A stretch of DNA of 64,000 bases from Bacteroides faecis MAJ27. GTDB taxonomy: Bacteria; Bacteroidota; Bacteroidia; Bacteroidales; Bacteroidaceae. Made by a program: the position numbers and the translations under genes. Shown here one piece after another: positions 28,013 to 35,565 of this stretch (its first letter is position 1; the number at the start of each line of letters is the position of its first letter). A model generated the notes under the pieces. That model worked only from the letters and a program-made list of their open reading frames with translations, was not told where the DNA came from and ran no database searches. Location: assembly GCF_900106755.1 (NCBI RefSeq), contig NZ_FNNN01000026.1, positions 19,754 to 83,753 on the forward strand, in the 5' to 3' direction.

Positions 28013-28200
28013 CCCGCAGGTGTAAATCTATCCTAGTTATGGCAGGTCTTCTGACTCGTCCCAATTATCGCGCCTTCCCAGTGTCTACACCAGTGGCAAA
28101 AATACGATAATCATTAAGGGGGACTTACAGCAGCGGGTACTGTTCCGGATTCTCACCGGATTCCCTTTTCATCCTGAACGAAATAATCTTTTCAGGAACC
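28013..28200 (-). promoter_or_regulatory. Cobalamin riboswitch 1 (btuH-btuG-btuB operon)
   Basis: On the minus strand the conserved boxes appear in order: AAGGGAATCCGGTGAGAATC, ACCCGCTGCTGTAAGT, GCCACTGG, GGGAAGGCGCG, the B12 box GAGTCAGAAGACCTGCC (complement of 28042-28058), and TTTACACCTGCGGG. A -7 element sits just upstream. It should sense adenosylcobalamin and lower expression of the surface-uptake operon when B12 is plentiful. Confidence 0.95.
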
Positions 28201-28210
28201 ATTACATTTG

Positions 28211-28218
28211 CAAAGATA
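28211..28218 (-). promoter_or_regulatory. Promoter -7 element for the riboswitch 1 transcript
   Basis: TATCTTTG on the minus strand. Transcription would begin right at the edge of the aptamer. Confidence 0.6.
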
Positions 28219-28333
28219 AATCTTTTTTTTATGTTTTATCTTTTTTGCCGTTTATTTAACGCCTTAATCTTCCATTTTTTCGACTGAACGCCAGTTTGAA
28301 TGAAGAACTATTGAAATGATGAATGAAGAATAG

Positions 28334-28465
28334 TTCCAAGATCAGTTCCAACCGTTGAAACACTTTGTTTCATGCCTTGAAACAATGTGTTCCAAGTAAT
28401 GAAACAAAGTGTTTCATACGGTGAAACAAAGTGTTTCAAGCGCTTGAAACTTTCTGAAACACCTA
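28334..28465. repeat. 22-bp-period palindromic array (array B)
   Basis: Four copies of a 17-bp dyad related to TGAAACAAAGTGTTTCA begin at 28356, 28378, 28400 and 28422, exactly 22 bp apart. The third and fourth are perfect and identical. A half-preserved unit (ending AGTTCCAA) precedes at 28334, and a degenerate one (TTGAAAC) follows at 28444. The 5-bp spacers differ. It lies in the 720-bp gap between riboswitch 1 and btuF. No cas genes occur in the window. Confidence 0.8.
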
Positions 28466-28509
28466 TCCATTTGATTAACTTGACCATAGCTACAATTTCG
28501 CTTAACCTG

Positions 28510-28663
28510 TTCTTTCAGTAAGTACTAAATCATTTTTCAGTCAAGAATACATGAGTCATCAGCTATTAACACCTGATTTCTCAACTATTAACGACTGACA
28601 TGTCAATCATTAATAACTGACACAACAGGCGTTAACACCCTGCAAATCAAACAATAACATTAA
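28510..28663. repeat. 22-bp-period array, second sequence family (array C)
   Basis: Seven successive 22-bp units start at 28510, 28532, 28554, 28576, 28598, 28620 and 28642. Six of the seven have TCA at the same offset (ACA in the sixth). Four consecutive units have ATTAAC, ATTAAC, ATTAAT and GTTAAC at 28565, 28587, 28609 and 28631. An imperfect dyad is centred on TGACATGTCA (28596-28605). The same period as array B but unrelated sequence. Confidence 0.65.
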
Positions 28664-28687
28664 GAAAAGCACATATTGCAAGGCGAT

Positions 28688-28721
28688 GCAGAGTGAGAGC
28701 AACAGCTTGCTCCCACTCTGC
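28688..28721. repeat. Hairpin in the btuH-btuF intergenic region
   Basis: GCAGAGTGAGAGCAA and TTGCTCCCACTCTGC form a 15-bp stem with one mismatch around a CAGC loop. There is no T-tract. The rest of 28664-28870 shows no ORF or promoter that I can support. Confidence 0.55.
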
Positions 28722-28877
28722 CACCACAGTTGCTACCATAGCTGAAACGCCGATGAACAAAGCGATACAGGCAGAAAGTGAGAGCATGGGAGCAAAACCT
28801 ATGTTTAATTCACTTGGAGAGGAAGCCTAAAACTAATTTAATAGAGACTTAATAATGACATATTAGAAAACAATTAA

Positions 28878-28885
28878 TATATTTG
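28878..28885 (+). promoter_or_regulatory. Promoter -7 element for btuFCD
   Basis: TATATTTG, 42 nt before the btuF ATG at 28928. Because transcription should start near 28890, the upstream TTG/ATG in-frame starts (28883, 28892) cannot be used or are unlikely. Confidence 0.6.
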
Positions 28886-28927
28886 CATCACATGTTCACA
28901 AGACAGTTACAACTAAATGTAAACAAA

Positions 28928-30064
28928 ATGATAAAACAATCCATCTCCGCTTTCATACTGGCTTCCTTGCTATTACTGGTAAGTTGCGTATCAAACAAGA
29001 AGACTTCTCTCGAAGCATTCAATCAGGATATATATACACCGGAATATGCTTCCGGATTTAAAATATTGGGTGCAGACAACGTTCAAAGCACCCTGATACA
29101 AGTATTCAACCCGTGGCAGGGAGCCAAAGATGTAGAAATGTCTTACTTCATATCACGAAATGGCGAACAGGCACCCGCCGGATTCACAGGTCCCACCATT
29201 CCTGCCGGAGCAAAACAGATTGTATGTATGTCTTCTTCCTACATCGCCATGCTCGACGCGCTGGGACAGGCAGACCGAATTGTAGCCGTATCGGGCATCG
29301 ACTACGTATCCAATCCGTATATCATTGCGCACAAAGACTCCATTAAAGACATGGGTCCGGAAATGAATTATGAACTATTGCTGGGCCTGAAACCCGACGT
29401 TGTATTGCTATACGGCATCGGAGACGCACAAACCGCTGTAACGGACAAACTGAAAGAACTCTCTATACCTTATATGTATGTAGGCGAATATCTGGAAGAA
29501 TCACCGCTCGGCAAAGCCGAATGGATGGTTGCTCTGTCCGAACTGACGGACAGCCGTGAAAAAGGAATCGAAATATTCAGCGAAATTCCGAAACGCTATC
29601 AGACATTGAAAGACCTTACGGCATCGGTAGAGCAGCGCCCTACCGTAATGTTCAATACCCCCTGGAACGATAGCTGGATAATGCCTTCCACCAAAAGCTA
29701 TATGGCACAACTGGTAAACGACGCGGGAGCAGACTATATATATAAGGAGAACACTTCCAACAGCTCCGCCCCCATCGGACTGGAAACTGCCTACGGACTG
29801 ATACAAAAAGCTGACTACTGGATTAATGTCGGCATGGCTTCTACACTGGATGAACTGAAAGCCGTCAATCCTAAATTCACTGATGCGAAATCCGTTCGCG
29901 AAAAGACTGCATACAACAACAATCTGCGACTGACCGCTACCGGTGGTAACGAGTACTGGGAATCGGCAGTAGTACGTCCCGACATAGTACTGCGCGATCT
30001 GATTCATATTTTCCACCCTGAACTTGTATCCGACTCACTCTATTACTACAGGCATCTGGAATGA
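28928..30064 (+). CDS. btuF: Cobalamin ABC transporter substrate-binding lipoprotein
   Basis: 378 residues from the chosen ATG, which gives a clean lipoprotein signal (MIKQSISAFILASLLLLVSC, Cys20). The core is a helical-backbone periplasmic binding fold (PF01497): QIVCMSSSYIAMLDALGQADRI, LLGLKPDVVLLYG and a second lobe beginning around RPTVMFNTPWNDSW, with WINVGMASTLDEL. Trp and aromatic residues typical of B12/iron-chelate binders are present. The family also includes siderophore binders; the cobalamin assignment follows from divergence with the riboswitch-btuH operon. btuC overlaps its stop by 4 nt. Confidence 0.87.
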   Translation: MIKQSISAFILASLLLLVSCVSNKKTSLEAFNQDIYTPEYASGFKILGADNVQSTLIQVFNPWQGAKDVEMSYFISRNGEQAPAGFTGPTIPAGAKQIVCMSSSYIAMLDALGQADRIVAVSGIDYVSNPYIIAHKDSIKDMGPEMNYELLLGLKPDVVLLYGIGDAQTAVTDKLKELSIPYMYVGEYLEESPLGKAEWMVALSELTDSREKGIEIFSEIPKRYQTLKDLTASVEQRPTVMFNTPWNDSWIMPSTKSYMAQLVNDAGADYIYKENTSNSSAPIGLETAYGLIQKADYWINVGMASTLDELKAVNPKFTDAKSVREKTAYNNNLRLTATGGNEYWESAVVRPDIVLRDLIHIFHPELVSDSLYYYRHLE

Positions 30065-31077
30065 AACAGCCCCACAAACGTACCGCCCTCTTATTCATTA
30101 CGCTAAGTATGGTTGCCGTACTATTATTACTGATAGATATGGCAACCGGAGATACGTATATCCCCATCTCTAAAGTATGGGCTGTACTCACCGGAGGCGA
30201 ATGCGACGAAATGACACGCAACATTCTCCTTTCCATCCGGTTTATACGGGTAGTGGTAGCGGCACTGATAGGTGTGGCGCTCTCCGTTAGCGGTCTGCAG
30301 ATGCAAACGGTATTCCAGAATCCATTGGCGGACCCTTACCTGCTGGGAGTTAGCTCCGGTGCAGGATTGGGAGTAGCACTCTTTATACTAGGAGCTCCGC
30401 TGCTCGGATGGACGGAGTTTCCGGTCCTTCAATCGCTGGGTATCGTCGGCTCGGGCTGGGTAGGAACAGCTGCCATTTTATTGGGAGTAGCCATTGTCAG
30501 CCGGAAAGTAAAAAATATTCTCGGTGTACTGATTATGGGGGTCATGATCGGATATGTGGCAGGTGCCATCATCCAGATACTGCAATACCTGAGTTCTGCC
30601 GAACAACTGAAAATGTTCACGCTCTGGTCAATGGGATCATTAAGCCACATTACAGCCACTCAACTAGGAATTATGATTCCGATGCTGTGCCTGGGGCTGC
30701 TGATTTCCGTAGCCTGCATCAAACCACTAAATCTGCTGTTACTCGGCGAGAACTATGCGCAGACCATGGGAATGAATATCAAGCGCTCGCGTACCTTTAT
30801 TTTCATATCCACCGCACTGCTCACAGGAACGGTCACCGCCTTCTGTGGCCCTGTCGGTTTCATCGGACTGGCTGTTCCGCACGTCACCCGGTTACTGTTT
30901 AACAATGCCGACCACCGAATACTCGTCCCCGGCACCATGCTGACCGGATTCATCAGTATGCTTCTCTGCGACATCATCGCCAAGAAGTTTCTGCTTCCGG
31001 TCAACTGTATCACTGCCCTGCTGGGTGTTCCGGTTATTTTATGGGTAATAGCTAAAAACTTGCGTATAATCAAATGA
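30061..31077 (+). CDS. btuC: Cobalamin ABC transporter permease
   Basis: 338 residues, FecCD/BtuC family, about ten membrane helices. Landmarks: IRFIRVVVAALIGVALSVSG and GLQMQTVFQNPLADPYLLG (about 81-99), GVSSGAGLGVALFILGAP, and the cytoplasmic coupling region near GPVGFIGLAVPHVTRLL (about 266-282). ATGA overlaps link it to btuF upstream and btuD downstream, so the three are translated as one unit. It would form the dimeric inner-membrane channel. Confidence 0.92.
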   Translation: MKQPHKRTALLFITLSMVAVLLLLIDMATGDTYIPISKVWAVLTGGECDEMTRNILLSIRFIRVVVAALIGVALSVSGLQMQTVFQNPLADPYLLGVSSGAGLGVALFILGAPLLGWTEFPVLQSLGIVGSGWVGTAAILLGVAIVSRKVKNILGVLIMGVMIGYVAGAIIQILQYLSSAEQLKMFTLWSMGSLSHITATQLGIMIPMLCLGLLISVACIKPLNLLLLGENYAQTMGMNIKRSRTFIFISTALLTGTVTAFCGPVGFIGLAVPHVTRLLFNNADHRILVPGTMLTGFISMLLCDIIAKKFLLPVNCITALLGVPVILWVIAKNLRIIK

Positions 31078-31835
31078 TCGAGCTTAAAGAACTGACACTA
31101 GGATACGGACAGCGTACGCTGTTGAAAACGGTAAACGCCCGGATCACAGGCGGACAACTCGCTGCACTGCTGGGACGCAACGGAACAGGAAAGAGCACCC
31201 TGCTCCGTGCCATGATGGGACTGGAAAAGCCTCAATCGGGAGAAATCATCCTGCAAGGAAAGAATATAACCTCCTTGAAACCGGAAAAGCTGGCACGAAA
31301 CATCAGCTTTGTAACCACCGATAAAGTACGCATCGCCAATCTGCGTTGCAAAGACGTAGTAGCATTGGGCCGTGCCCCCTACACCAACTGGATCGGACAG
31401 TTACAACCGGAAGACCAAAGCCGGGTGGACAATGCCATGCGACTGGTCGGCATGACCGACTACGCAGAAAAGACAATGGATAAAATGTCCGACGGCGAGT
31501 GCCAACGAATCATGATAGCGCGTGCCCTCGCACAGGATACCCCCGTCATCCTGCTTGACGAACCAACCGCTTTTCTGGACCTGCCCAACCGCTACGAACT
31601 CTGCCTGCTCCTGAAAAGACTGGCACAGGAAGAAGGCAAATGCATCCTGTTCTCCACACACGACCTCGATATCGCCCTATCACTTTGCGACTCTATCATG
31701 CTAATTGATAATCCGCAATTATATACCCTTTCCACCTCTGAAATGATAGCCAGCGGCCACATAGAAAGACTATTCCGTAACGAATCAATTACGTTTGACG
31801 CAAAAGAAATGCGGGTGCGTATCAAACAGGAATGA
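31074..31835 (+). CDS. btuD: Cobalamin ABC transporter ATPase
   Basis: 253 residues. Walker A GRNGTGKST (about 34-42), Q-loop region near FVTTDKV, signature MSDGECQRIMIARALAQ (a variant of LSGGQ; about 138-154), Walker B VILLDEPTAFLDLP (about 158-171) and the switch His in FSTHDLDIA. It powers BtuC-dependent import, overlapping btuC by 4 nt. The signature motif departs from LSGGQ but keeps the Ser-x-Gly core. No terminator is obvious before the riboswitch that follows. Confidence 0.92.
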   Translation: MIELKELTLGYGQRTLLKTVNARITGGQLAALLGRNGTGKSTLLRAMMGLEKPQSGEIILQGKNITSLKPEKLARNISFVTTDKVRIANLRCKDVVALGRAPYTNWIGQLQPEDQSRVDNAMRLVGMTDYAEKTMDKMSDGECQRIMIARALAQDTPVILLDEPTAFLDLPNRYELCLLLKRLAQEEGKCILFSTHDLDIALSLCDSIMLIDNPQLYTLSTSEMIASGHIERLFRNESITFDAKEMRVRIKQE

Positions 31836-31886
31836 CCCCACATGAAATAAATACATGCTATCCATCTGGTTTCTCCATAAATTCCT

Positions 31887-31894
31887 TATCTTTG
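31887..31894 (+). promoter_or_regulatory. Promoter -7 element for riboswitch 2 transcript
   Basis: TATCTTTG, immediately before the second aptamer. Confidence 0.55.
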
Positions 31895-31901
31895 CCCGTG
31901 A

Positions 31902-32118
31902 ATTGGTTTCAGATAGCCATATCAACTGTCTGAATTAAAAGGGAACCGGGTGGAAATCCCGGACAGTCCCGCTGCTGTGAAGCTTCGTTCAACTTCTTGA
32001 TAATTACTTTAGCCACTGACTTGTTATGATAATGCCAAGTTGGGAAGGCATCAGGGAGGAAGTCAGTCAGAAGACCTGCCATTCAGTATCTTGACAACTG
32101 TTTTTACTCGTGGGATAG
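31902..32118 (+). promoter_or_regulatory. Cobalamin riboswitch 2
   Basis: Conserved elements in order: AAGGGAACCGGGTGGAAATC, GTCCCGCTGCTGTGAAG, GCCACTGA, GGGAAGGC, the B12 box AGTCAGTCAGAAGACCTGCC (about 32064-32083) and a final CGTGGGATAG. Downstream come a 33-codon ORF, a terminator and then the second AspT-type transporter, with no other recognisable promoter in between. Confidence 0.93.
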
Positions 32119-32148
32119 AAAGACAGTAATAATGTAAACAAACCGTTT

Positions 32149-32250
32149 ATGGAAAAACAATATGCAAAGCAAATTGCTGACATCATTAATATCAGCAAAA
32201 ATAGAGACTATGTTCCGCCCGACATCAACGGAAGAAATTTAAGTGAATGA
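32149..32250 (+). CDS. Possible 33-residue leader peptide or gene remnant
   Basis: ATG to TGA encodes 33 residues, beginning MEKQYAKQIADIINISKNRD and ending GRNLSE. It lies 30 nt after riboswitch 2 and 58 nt before the terminator at 32309. It has no membrane segment or signal. I recognise no family. It may be a true short gene under riboswitch control, a translated leader affecting the terminator, or the stub of a decayed gene. Kept at low confidence. Confidence 0.35.
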   Translation: MEKQYAKQIADIINISKNRDYVPPDINGRNLSE

Positions 32251-32308
32251 TTCTCTCTATTACAAATAACTAAAGAAACGGCTCAAAGTCGTCATACTCA
32301 ATGTGTGC

Positions 32309-32345
32309 GTATCCCTGTAGAAGTGATTTCTCCGGGGATACTTTT
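32309..32345 (+). terminator. Intrinsic terminator between riboswitch 2 and AspT copy 2
   Basis: GTATCCC (32309-32315) pairs with GGGATAC (32335-32341), with an inner AGAA/TTCT stem, followed by TTTT. The 5' arm TATCCC is also complementary to GGGATA at the 3' edge of the aptamer, so riboswitch control of read-through is possible. Confidence 0.65.
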
Positions 32346-32383
32346 AACACTACAAAATATCATGATATAATATAAAAATCAAA

Positions 32384-34069
32384 ATGGAAGTTCTAAGAAA
32401 TTTATTCGAAGGTTACCCCAACCTTTGGGGTGGCGGAGTGGCACACTCCGTGCTGATTCTGTCGCTGACCATAGCGTTCGGAATCATCCTGGCAAAAATT
32501 AAAGTGCGGGGAGTATCTCTGGGAGTCACCTGGATACTCTTTGTCGGAATCGTATTCGGTCATTTCAACATGAATCTGGACGAGCACCTGCTCCACTTCC
32601 TGAAAGAGTTCGGATTGATTCTGTTTGTATACTCTATCGGTCTGCAAGTAGGACCGGGATTTTTCTCGGCCTTCAAGAAAGGAGGTTTCACGCTGAATAT
32701 GCTGGCTGTGCTGGTAGTGGCATTGGGAGTAGGAATCACCGTTATTCTCCACTTTACTACCGGAACTCCGATTACCACCATGGTAGGTATCTTGTCCGGA
32801 GCCGTCACCAACACCCCCGGACTGGGAGCTGCGCAGCAGGCCAACAGTGACCTGAACGGTATAGACGCCCCCGATATAGCATTGGGATATGCTGTCAGCT
32901 ATCCGCTGGGTGTCGTAGGCATCATCCTGTCATTGCTCGCCTTGAAATATCTTCTGCGCATCAATACCGCACAGGAAGAAAAAGAAGCGGAAGTAGGCTT
33001 GGGGCATTTACAGGAACTTACCGTACGTCCTGTCTCCATCGAGGTAAGAAACGAATCGGTAGACGGTATCAAGATTAAAGAACTTCGTCCGTTATTGAAT
33101 CGTAAGTTCGTCATTTCACGTATCAAACACCGTGAAGGAGGAGAAACAGAATTGGTCAACTCTGAAACAGTCATACATGTAGGAGACATTATCCTAGTCA
33201 TCTCTACACCGATTGATGTGGAAGCAATCACCATCTTCTTCGGCAAGGAAATTAAAATGGAATGGGAACAGCTGAACAAACAGCTCATCTCACGCCGCAT
33301 CCTGATAACCAAACCGGAACTCAACGGCAAGACTCTCTCACAACTGAAAATACGAAATAACTTCGGAGCAAGCATTACCCGCATCAACCGTTCGGGAGTG
33401 GACTTGGTTGCCGGCCCGCAGCTGCAGTTGCAAATGGGCGACCGTGTCACCATCGTTGGTACCGAGCTTGCCGTTGCCCATGCCGAGAAAGTACTGGGTA
33501 ACTCAATGAAGCGCCTGAATCACCCTAATCTGATTCCTATTTTTATAGGTATCGCATTGGGTTGTATTCTGGGTAGTATTCCTTTTGCCTTCCCGGGTAT
33601 TCCCCAACCGGTGAAACTGGGACTGGCAGGTGGTCCGCTCATCGTCTCTATTCTGATCAGCCGTTTCGGACCGAAATATAAGTTGATTACTTACACTACC
33701 ATAAGTGCCAACCTGATGCTCCGTGAAATCGGTATTTCCATCTTCCTCGCTTGTGTAGGTCTGGGAGCAGGAGAAGGATTCGTAGATACCATCATTCATG
33801 GCGGAGGATATATATGGGTGGGTTACGGAGTTATCATCACCATTCTGCCTCTTCTGATTACGGGATTGGTAGGACGTTATTACTGCAAGCTGAATTACTT
33901 CACGTTAATCGGTGTTCTGGCAGGCTCTACCACTAACCCGCCGGCACTGGCATACTCCAATGACCTCACTTCCTGCGATGCACCAGCCGTAGGTTATGCT
34001 ACAGTCTATCCGCTTACCATGTTTCTGCGGGTGCTGACGGCACAATTATTGATTCTATCGTTGGGATAG
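32384..34069 (+). CDS. AspT/YidE/YbjL-family transporter (copy 2)
   Basis: 561 residues, colinear with and very similar to the copy at 15543. Membrane halves at about 15-190 and 385-561 flank two RCK_C domains (about 218-375). Motifs: GAVTNTPGLGAAQQAN, YPLGVVGIILSLL, SVEVRNES-type segment near 220, SRRILITKPELNGKTL, GDRVTIVGTE, AGSTTNPPALAYSND. The substrate is unknown; AspT itself exchanges aspartate and alanine. A cobalamin riboswitch, short ORF and terminator lie upstream and no other promoter is apparent, so expression is probably B12-responsive. It converges with cobO with a 5-bp gap. Confidence 0.9.
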   Translation: MEVLRNLFEGYPNLWGGGVAHSVLILSLTIAFGIILAKIKVRGVSLGVTWILFVGIVFGHFNMNLDEHLLHFLKEFGLILFVYSIGLQVGPGFFSAFKKGGFTLNMLAVLVVALGVGITVILHFTTGTPITTMVGILSGAVTNTPGLGAAQQANSDLNGIDAPDIALGYAVSYPLGVVGIILSLLALKYLLRINTAQEEKEAEVGLGHLQELTVRPVSIEVRNESVDGIKIKELRPLLNRKFVISRIKHREGGETELVNSETVIHVGDIILVISTPIDVEAITIFFGKEIKMEWEQLNKQLISRRILITKPELNGKTLSQLKIRNNFGASITRINRSGVDLVAGPQLQLQMGDRVTIVGTELAVAHAEKVLGNSMKRLNHPNLIPIFIGIALGCILGSIPFAFPGIPQPVKLGLAGGPLIVSILISRFGPKYKLITYTTISANLMLREIGISIFLACVGLGAGEGFVDTIIHGGGYIWVGYGVIITILPLLITGLVGRYYCKLNYFTLIGVLAGSTTNPPALAYSNDLTSCDAPAVGYATVYPLTMFLRVLTAQLLILSLG

Positions 34070-34074
34070 CTTTG

Positions 34075-34590
34075 CTAACGATCTATTCCGTCACGCGACA
34101 ATACGCCTTGTTTATAATAATGCTTTACTTCCCGCATTTCGGTGACAAGATCGGCTATATCAATCAACTCCTGCGGTGCATAGCGTCCGGTAATAACGAC
34201 CTCCGTTTCCGGACGCTTGCTACGCAACAGTTGTAACGCATCATCCAGTTCCAATAAACCTAAAAAGAGGGCAATGGTCAATTCATCCAATATAACGACT
34301 GCATATTCTCCGGAAAGCAGAACATCCCTGCATTTTGTCAACCCTTCGTGTGCCGCACGGATATCTTCTTCCGTAGCTTCACGGGTCAGCATACATCCGT
34401 TGCCGAACTGTTCTATCGAAATCCGGTCGAACTTTTCAACCATACGGGTTTCATTGTATTTCATGCTTTTGACAAACTGCCCGATGAATACGCTTTTACC
34501 TGCACAAAGGGCACGGACTGCCAGGCCGAATGCTGCCGTCGTCTTTCCTTTTCCATCACCCGTATAAATATGAATGTATCCTTTTTCCAT
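34075..34590 (-). CDS. cobO: Cob(I)alamin adenosyltransferase (CobO/BtuR type)
   Basis: About 171 residues from the ATG at 34590; a longer in-frame start at 34659 would run into the promoter and adds nothing conserved. It transfers the adenosyl group of ATP to cobalt of reduced corrinoids, making the coenzyme for MutAB. The P-loop YTGDGKGKTTAAFGLAVRA is at the N-terminus (about residues 8-26), with VILDELTIALFLGLL (about 97-111) and VVITGRYAPQELIDIADLVTEM near the C-terminus. It diverges from the DUF2284 gene. Confidence 0.95.
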   Translation of the reverse strand: MEKGYIHIYTGDGKGKTTAAFGLAVRALCAGKSVFIGQFVKSMKYNETRMVEKFDRISIEQFGNGCMLTREATEEDIRAAHEGLTKCRDVLLSGEYAVVILDELTIALFLGLLELDDALQLLRSKRPETEVVITGRYAPQELIDIADLVTEMREVKHYYKQGVLSRDGIDR

Positions 34591-34624
34591 CTGATTTTCC
34601 TCTGAATGATTAATAACCGCAGTA

Positions 34625-34645
34625 CAAAAATAAACTATATCTTTG
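34625..34645. promoter_or_regulatory. Back-to-back -7 elements for cobO and the DUF2284 gene
   Basis: The minus strand has TATTTTTG (complement of 34625-34632), about 35 nt from the cobO ATG. The plus strand has TATCTTTG (34638-34645), ending only 4 nt before the ATG at 34650. The two promoters almost abut. Confidence 0.55.
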
Positions 34646-34649
34646 TGAT

Positions 34650-35213
34650 ATGAAAACAAGAGAAGACTATATTGCTGAAGACTTTACCGCTACCATTCCC
34701 GTTGCCGAATACATGGCAAACTATCGGGATGCCGAAAAATTTATCGGATTCTGCCGGCAATGCACCCGCTATAACACTTATTGGGCATGTCCTCCATTCT
34801 CATTCAATGTAGATCATTACCTTTCCCAATGCCAAACAGCTTTGATTATCGGGACGAAAATAACTCCTCTACATCCGGAAAGAATTACAGATGTTATCTC
34901 TTTCGGTAAAGAAATGATGGAGACTGAACGGAAACGGACAGATGAATTACTGCTGGAAATGGAAAAAACGTATAAAGGACGTGCATTCTTTCCCGGCTCT
35001 TGCCTGCTCTGCCCCACATGTACACGCACAGAAGGAAAACCTTGCCTATATCCCGAACGGGTACGTCCGTCACTGGAAGCCTGTGGGTTCGATATAGGTA
35101 AAACAGCATCCGAACTACTACATATTGAATTAAAATGGGGAGATAAAAACAGGATGCCGGAATACTTACTGTTAGTAAGCGGAATATTCGGAGATATACA
35201 AAAAGACCTGTAA
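34650..35213 (+). CDS. DUF2284 cysteine-rich metal-binding protein
   Basis: 187 residues, cytoplasmic. Two cysteine clusters: Cys35, Cys38 and Cys47 in CRQCTRYNTYWACPPFSF, and Cys118, Cys121, Cys124 and Cys132 in CLLCPTCTRTEGKPCLYPE, with Cys145 beyond. These suit a bound metal or Fe-S cluster and match DUF2284. It is divergent from cobO and directly upstream of a cobalamin riboswitch, so a role in corrinoid or cobalt handling is possible but unproven. The predicted -7 box ends 4 nt before the ATG, implying an almost leaderless mRNA. Confidence 0.8.
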   Translation: MKTREDYIAEDFTATIPVAEYMANYRDAEKFIGFCRQCTRYNTYWACPPFSFNVDHYLSQCQTALIIGTKITPLHPERITDVISFGKEMMETERKRTDELLLEMEKTYKGRAFFPGSCLLCPTCTRTEGKPCLYPERVRPSLEACGFDIGKTASELLHIELKWGDKNRMPEYLLLVSGIFGDIQKDL

Positions 35214-35279
35214 ACGATTCAATATCAGAACAAACAAAAATTCTTTTGATAAAACGAACAAGATATTAACAAAACTTTA

Positions 35280-35287
35280 TACCTTTG
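35280..35287 (+). promoter_or_regulatory. Promoter -7 element for riboswitch 3 transcript
   Basis: TACCTTTG, immediately before the third aptamer. Confidence 0.55.
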
Positions 35288-35293
35288 TAGCGT

Positions 35294-35505
35294 TAAGGTT
35301 TCCGAAAACAGTGGACATACTGTTAAGGAATGAAAAGGGAATGCCGTGCAAACCGGCAACAGAACCTGCTGCTGTAAATCTTGGCTCTGCCTGTCAGAGC
35401 AAAACTGCAACTTGAAACCACTGGGTTCACAAACCTGGGAAGGTGTTGTCAGAAGAGATGAGTCAGAAGACCTGCCTTGATGCTCTGATTTACACCTGCG
35501 GGATT
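35294..35505 (+). promoter_or_regulatory. Cobalamin riboswitch 3
   Basis: Elements in order: AAGGGAATGCCGTGCAAACC, ACCTGCTGCTGTAAATC, ACCACTGGG, GGGAAGGTG, the B12 box GAGTCAGAAGACCTGCC (about 35459-35475) and TTTACACCTGCGGG (35489-35502). It controls the DUF4988-propeller lipoprotein gene through the terminator that follows. Confidence 0.95.
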
Positions 35506-35565
35506 TCGGGTTACGGTCAAATAGAAAATAAGCATTTATATTTTATTTGATATAGATATTAGTGT

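Noticed and set aside
28334..28465. CRISPR array
   Set aside because: Units are 22 bp with 5-bp spacers, palindromic and degenerate, and no cas gene is present.
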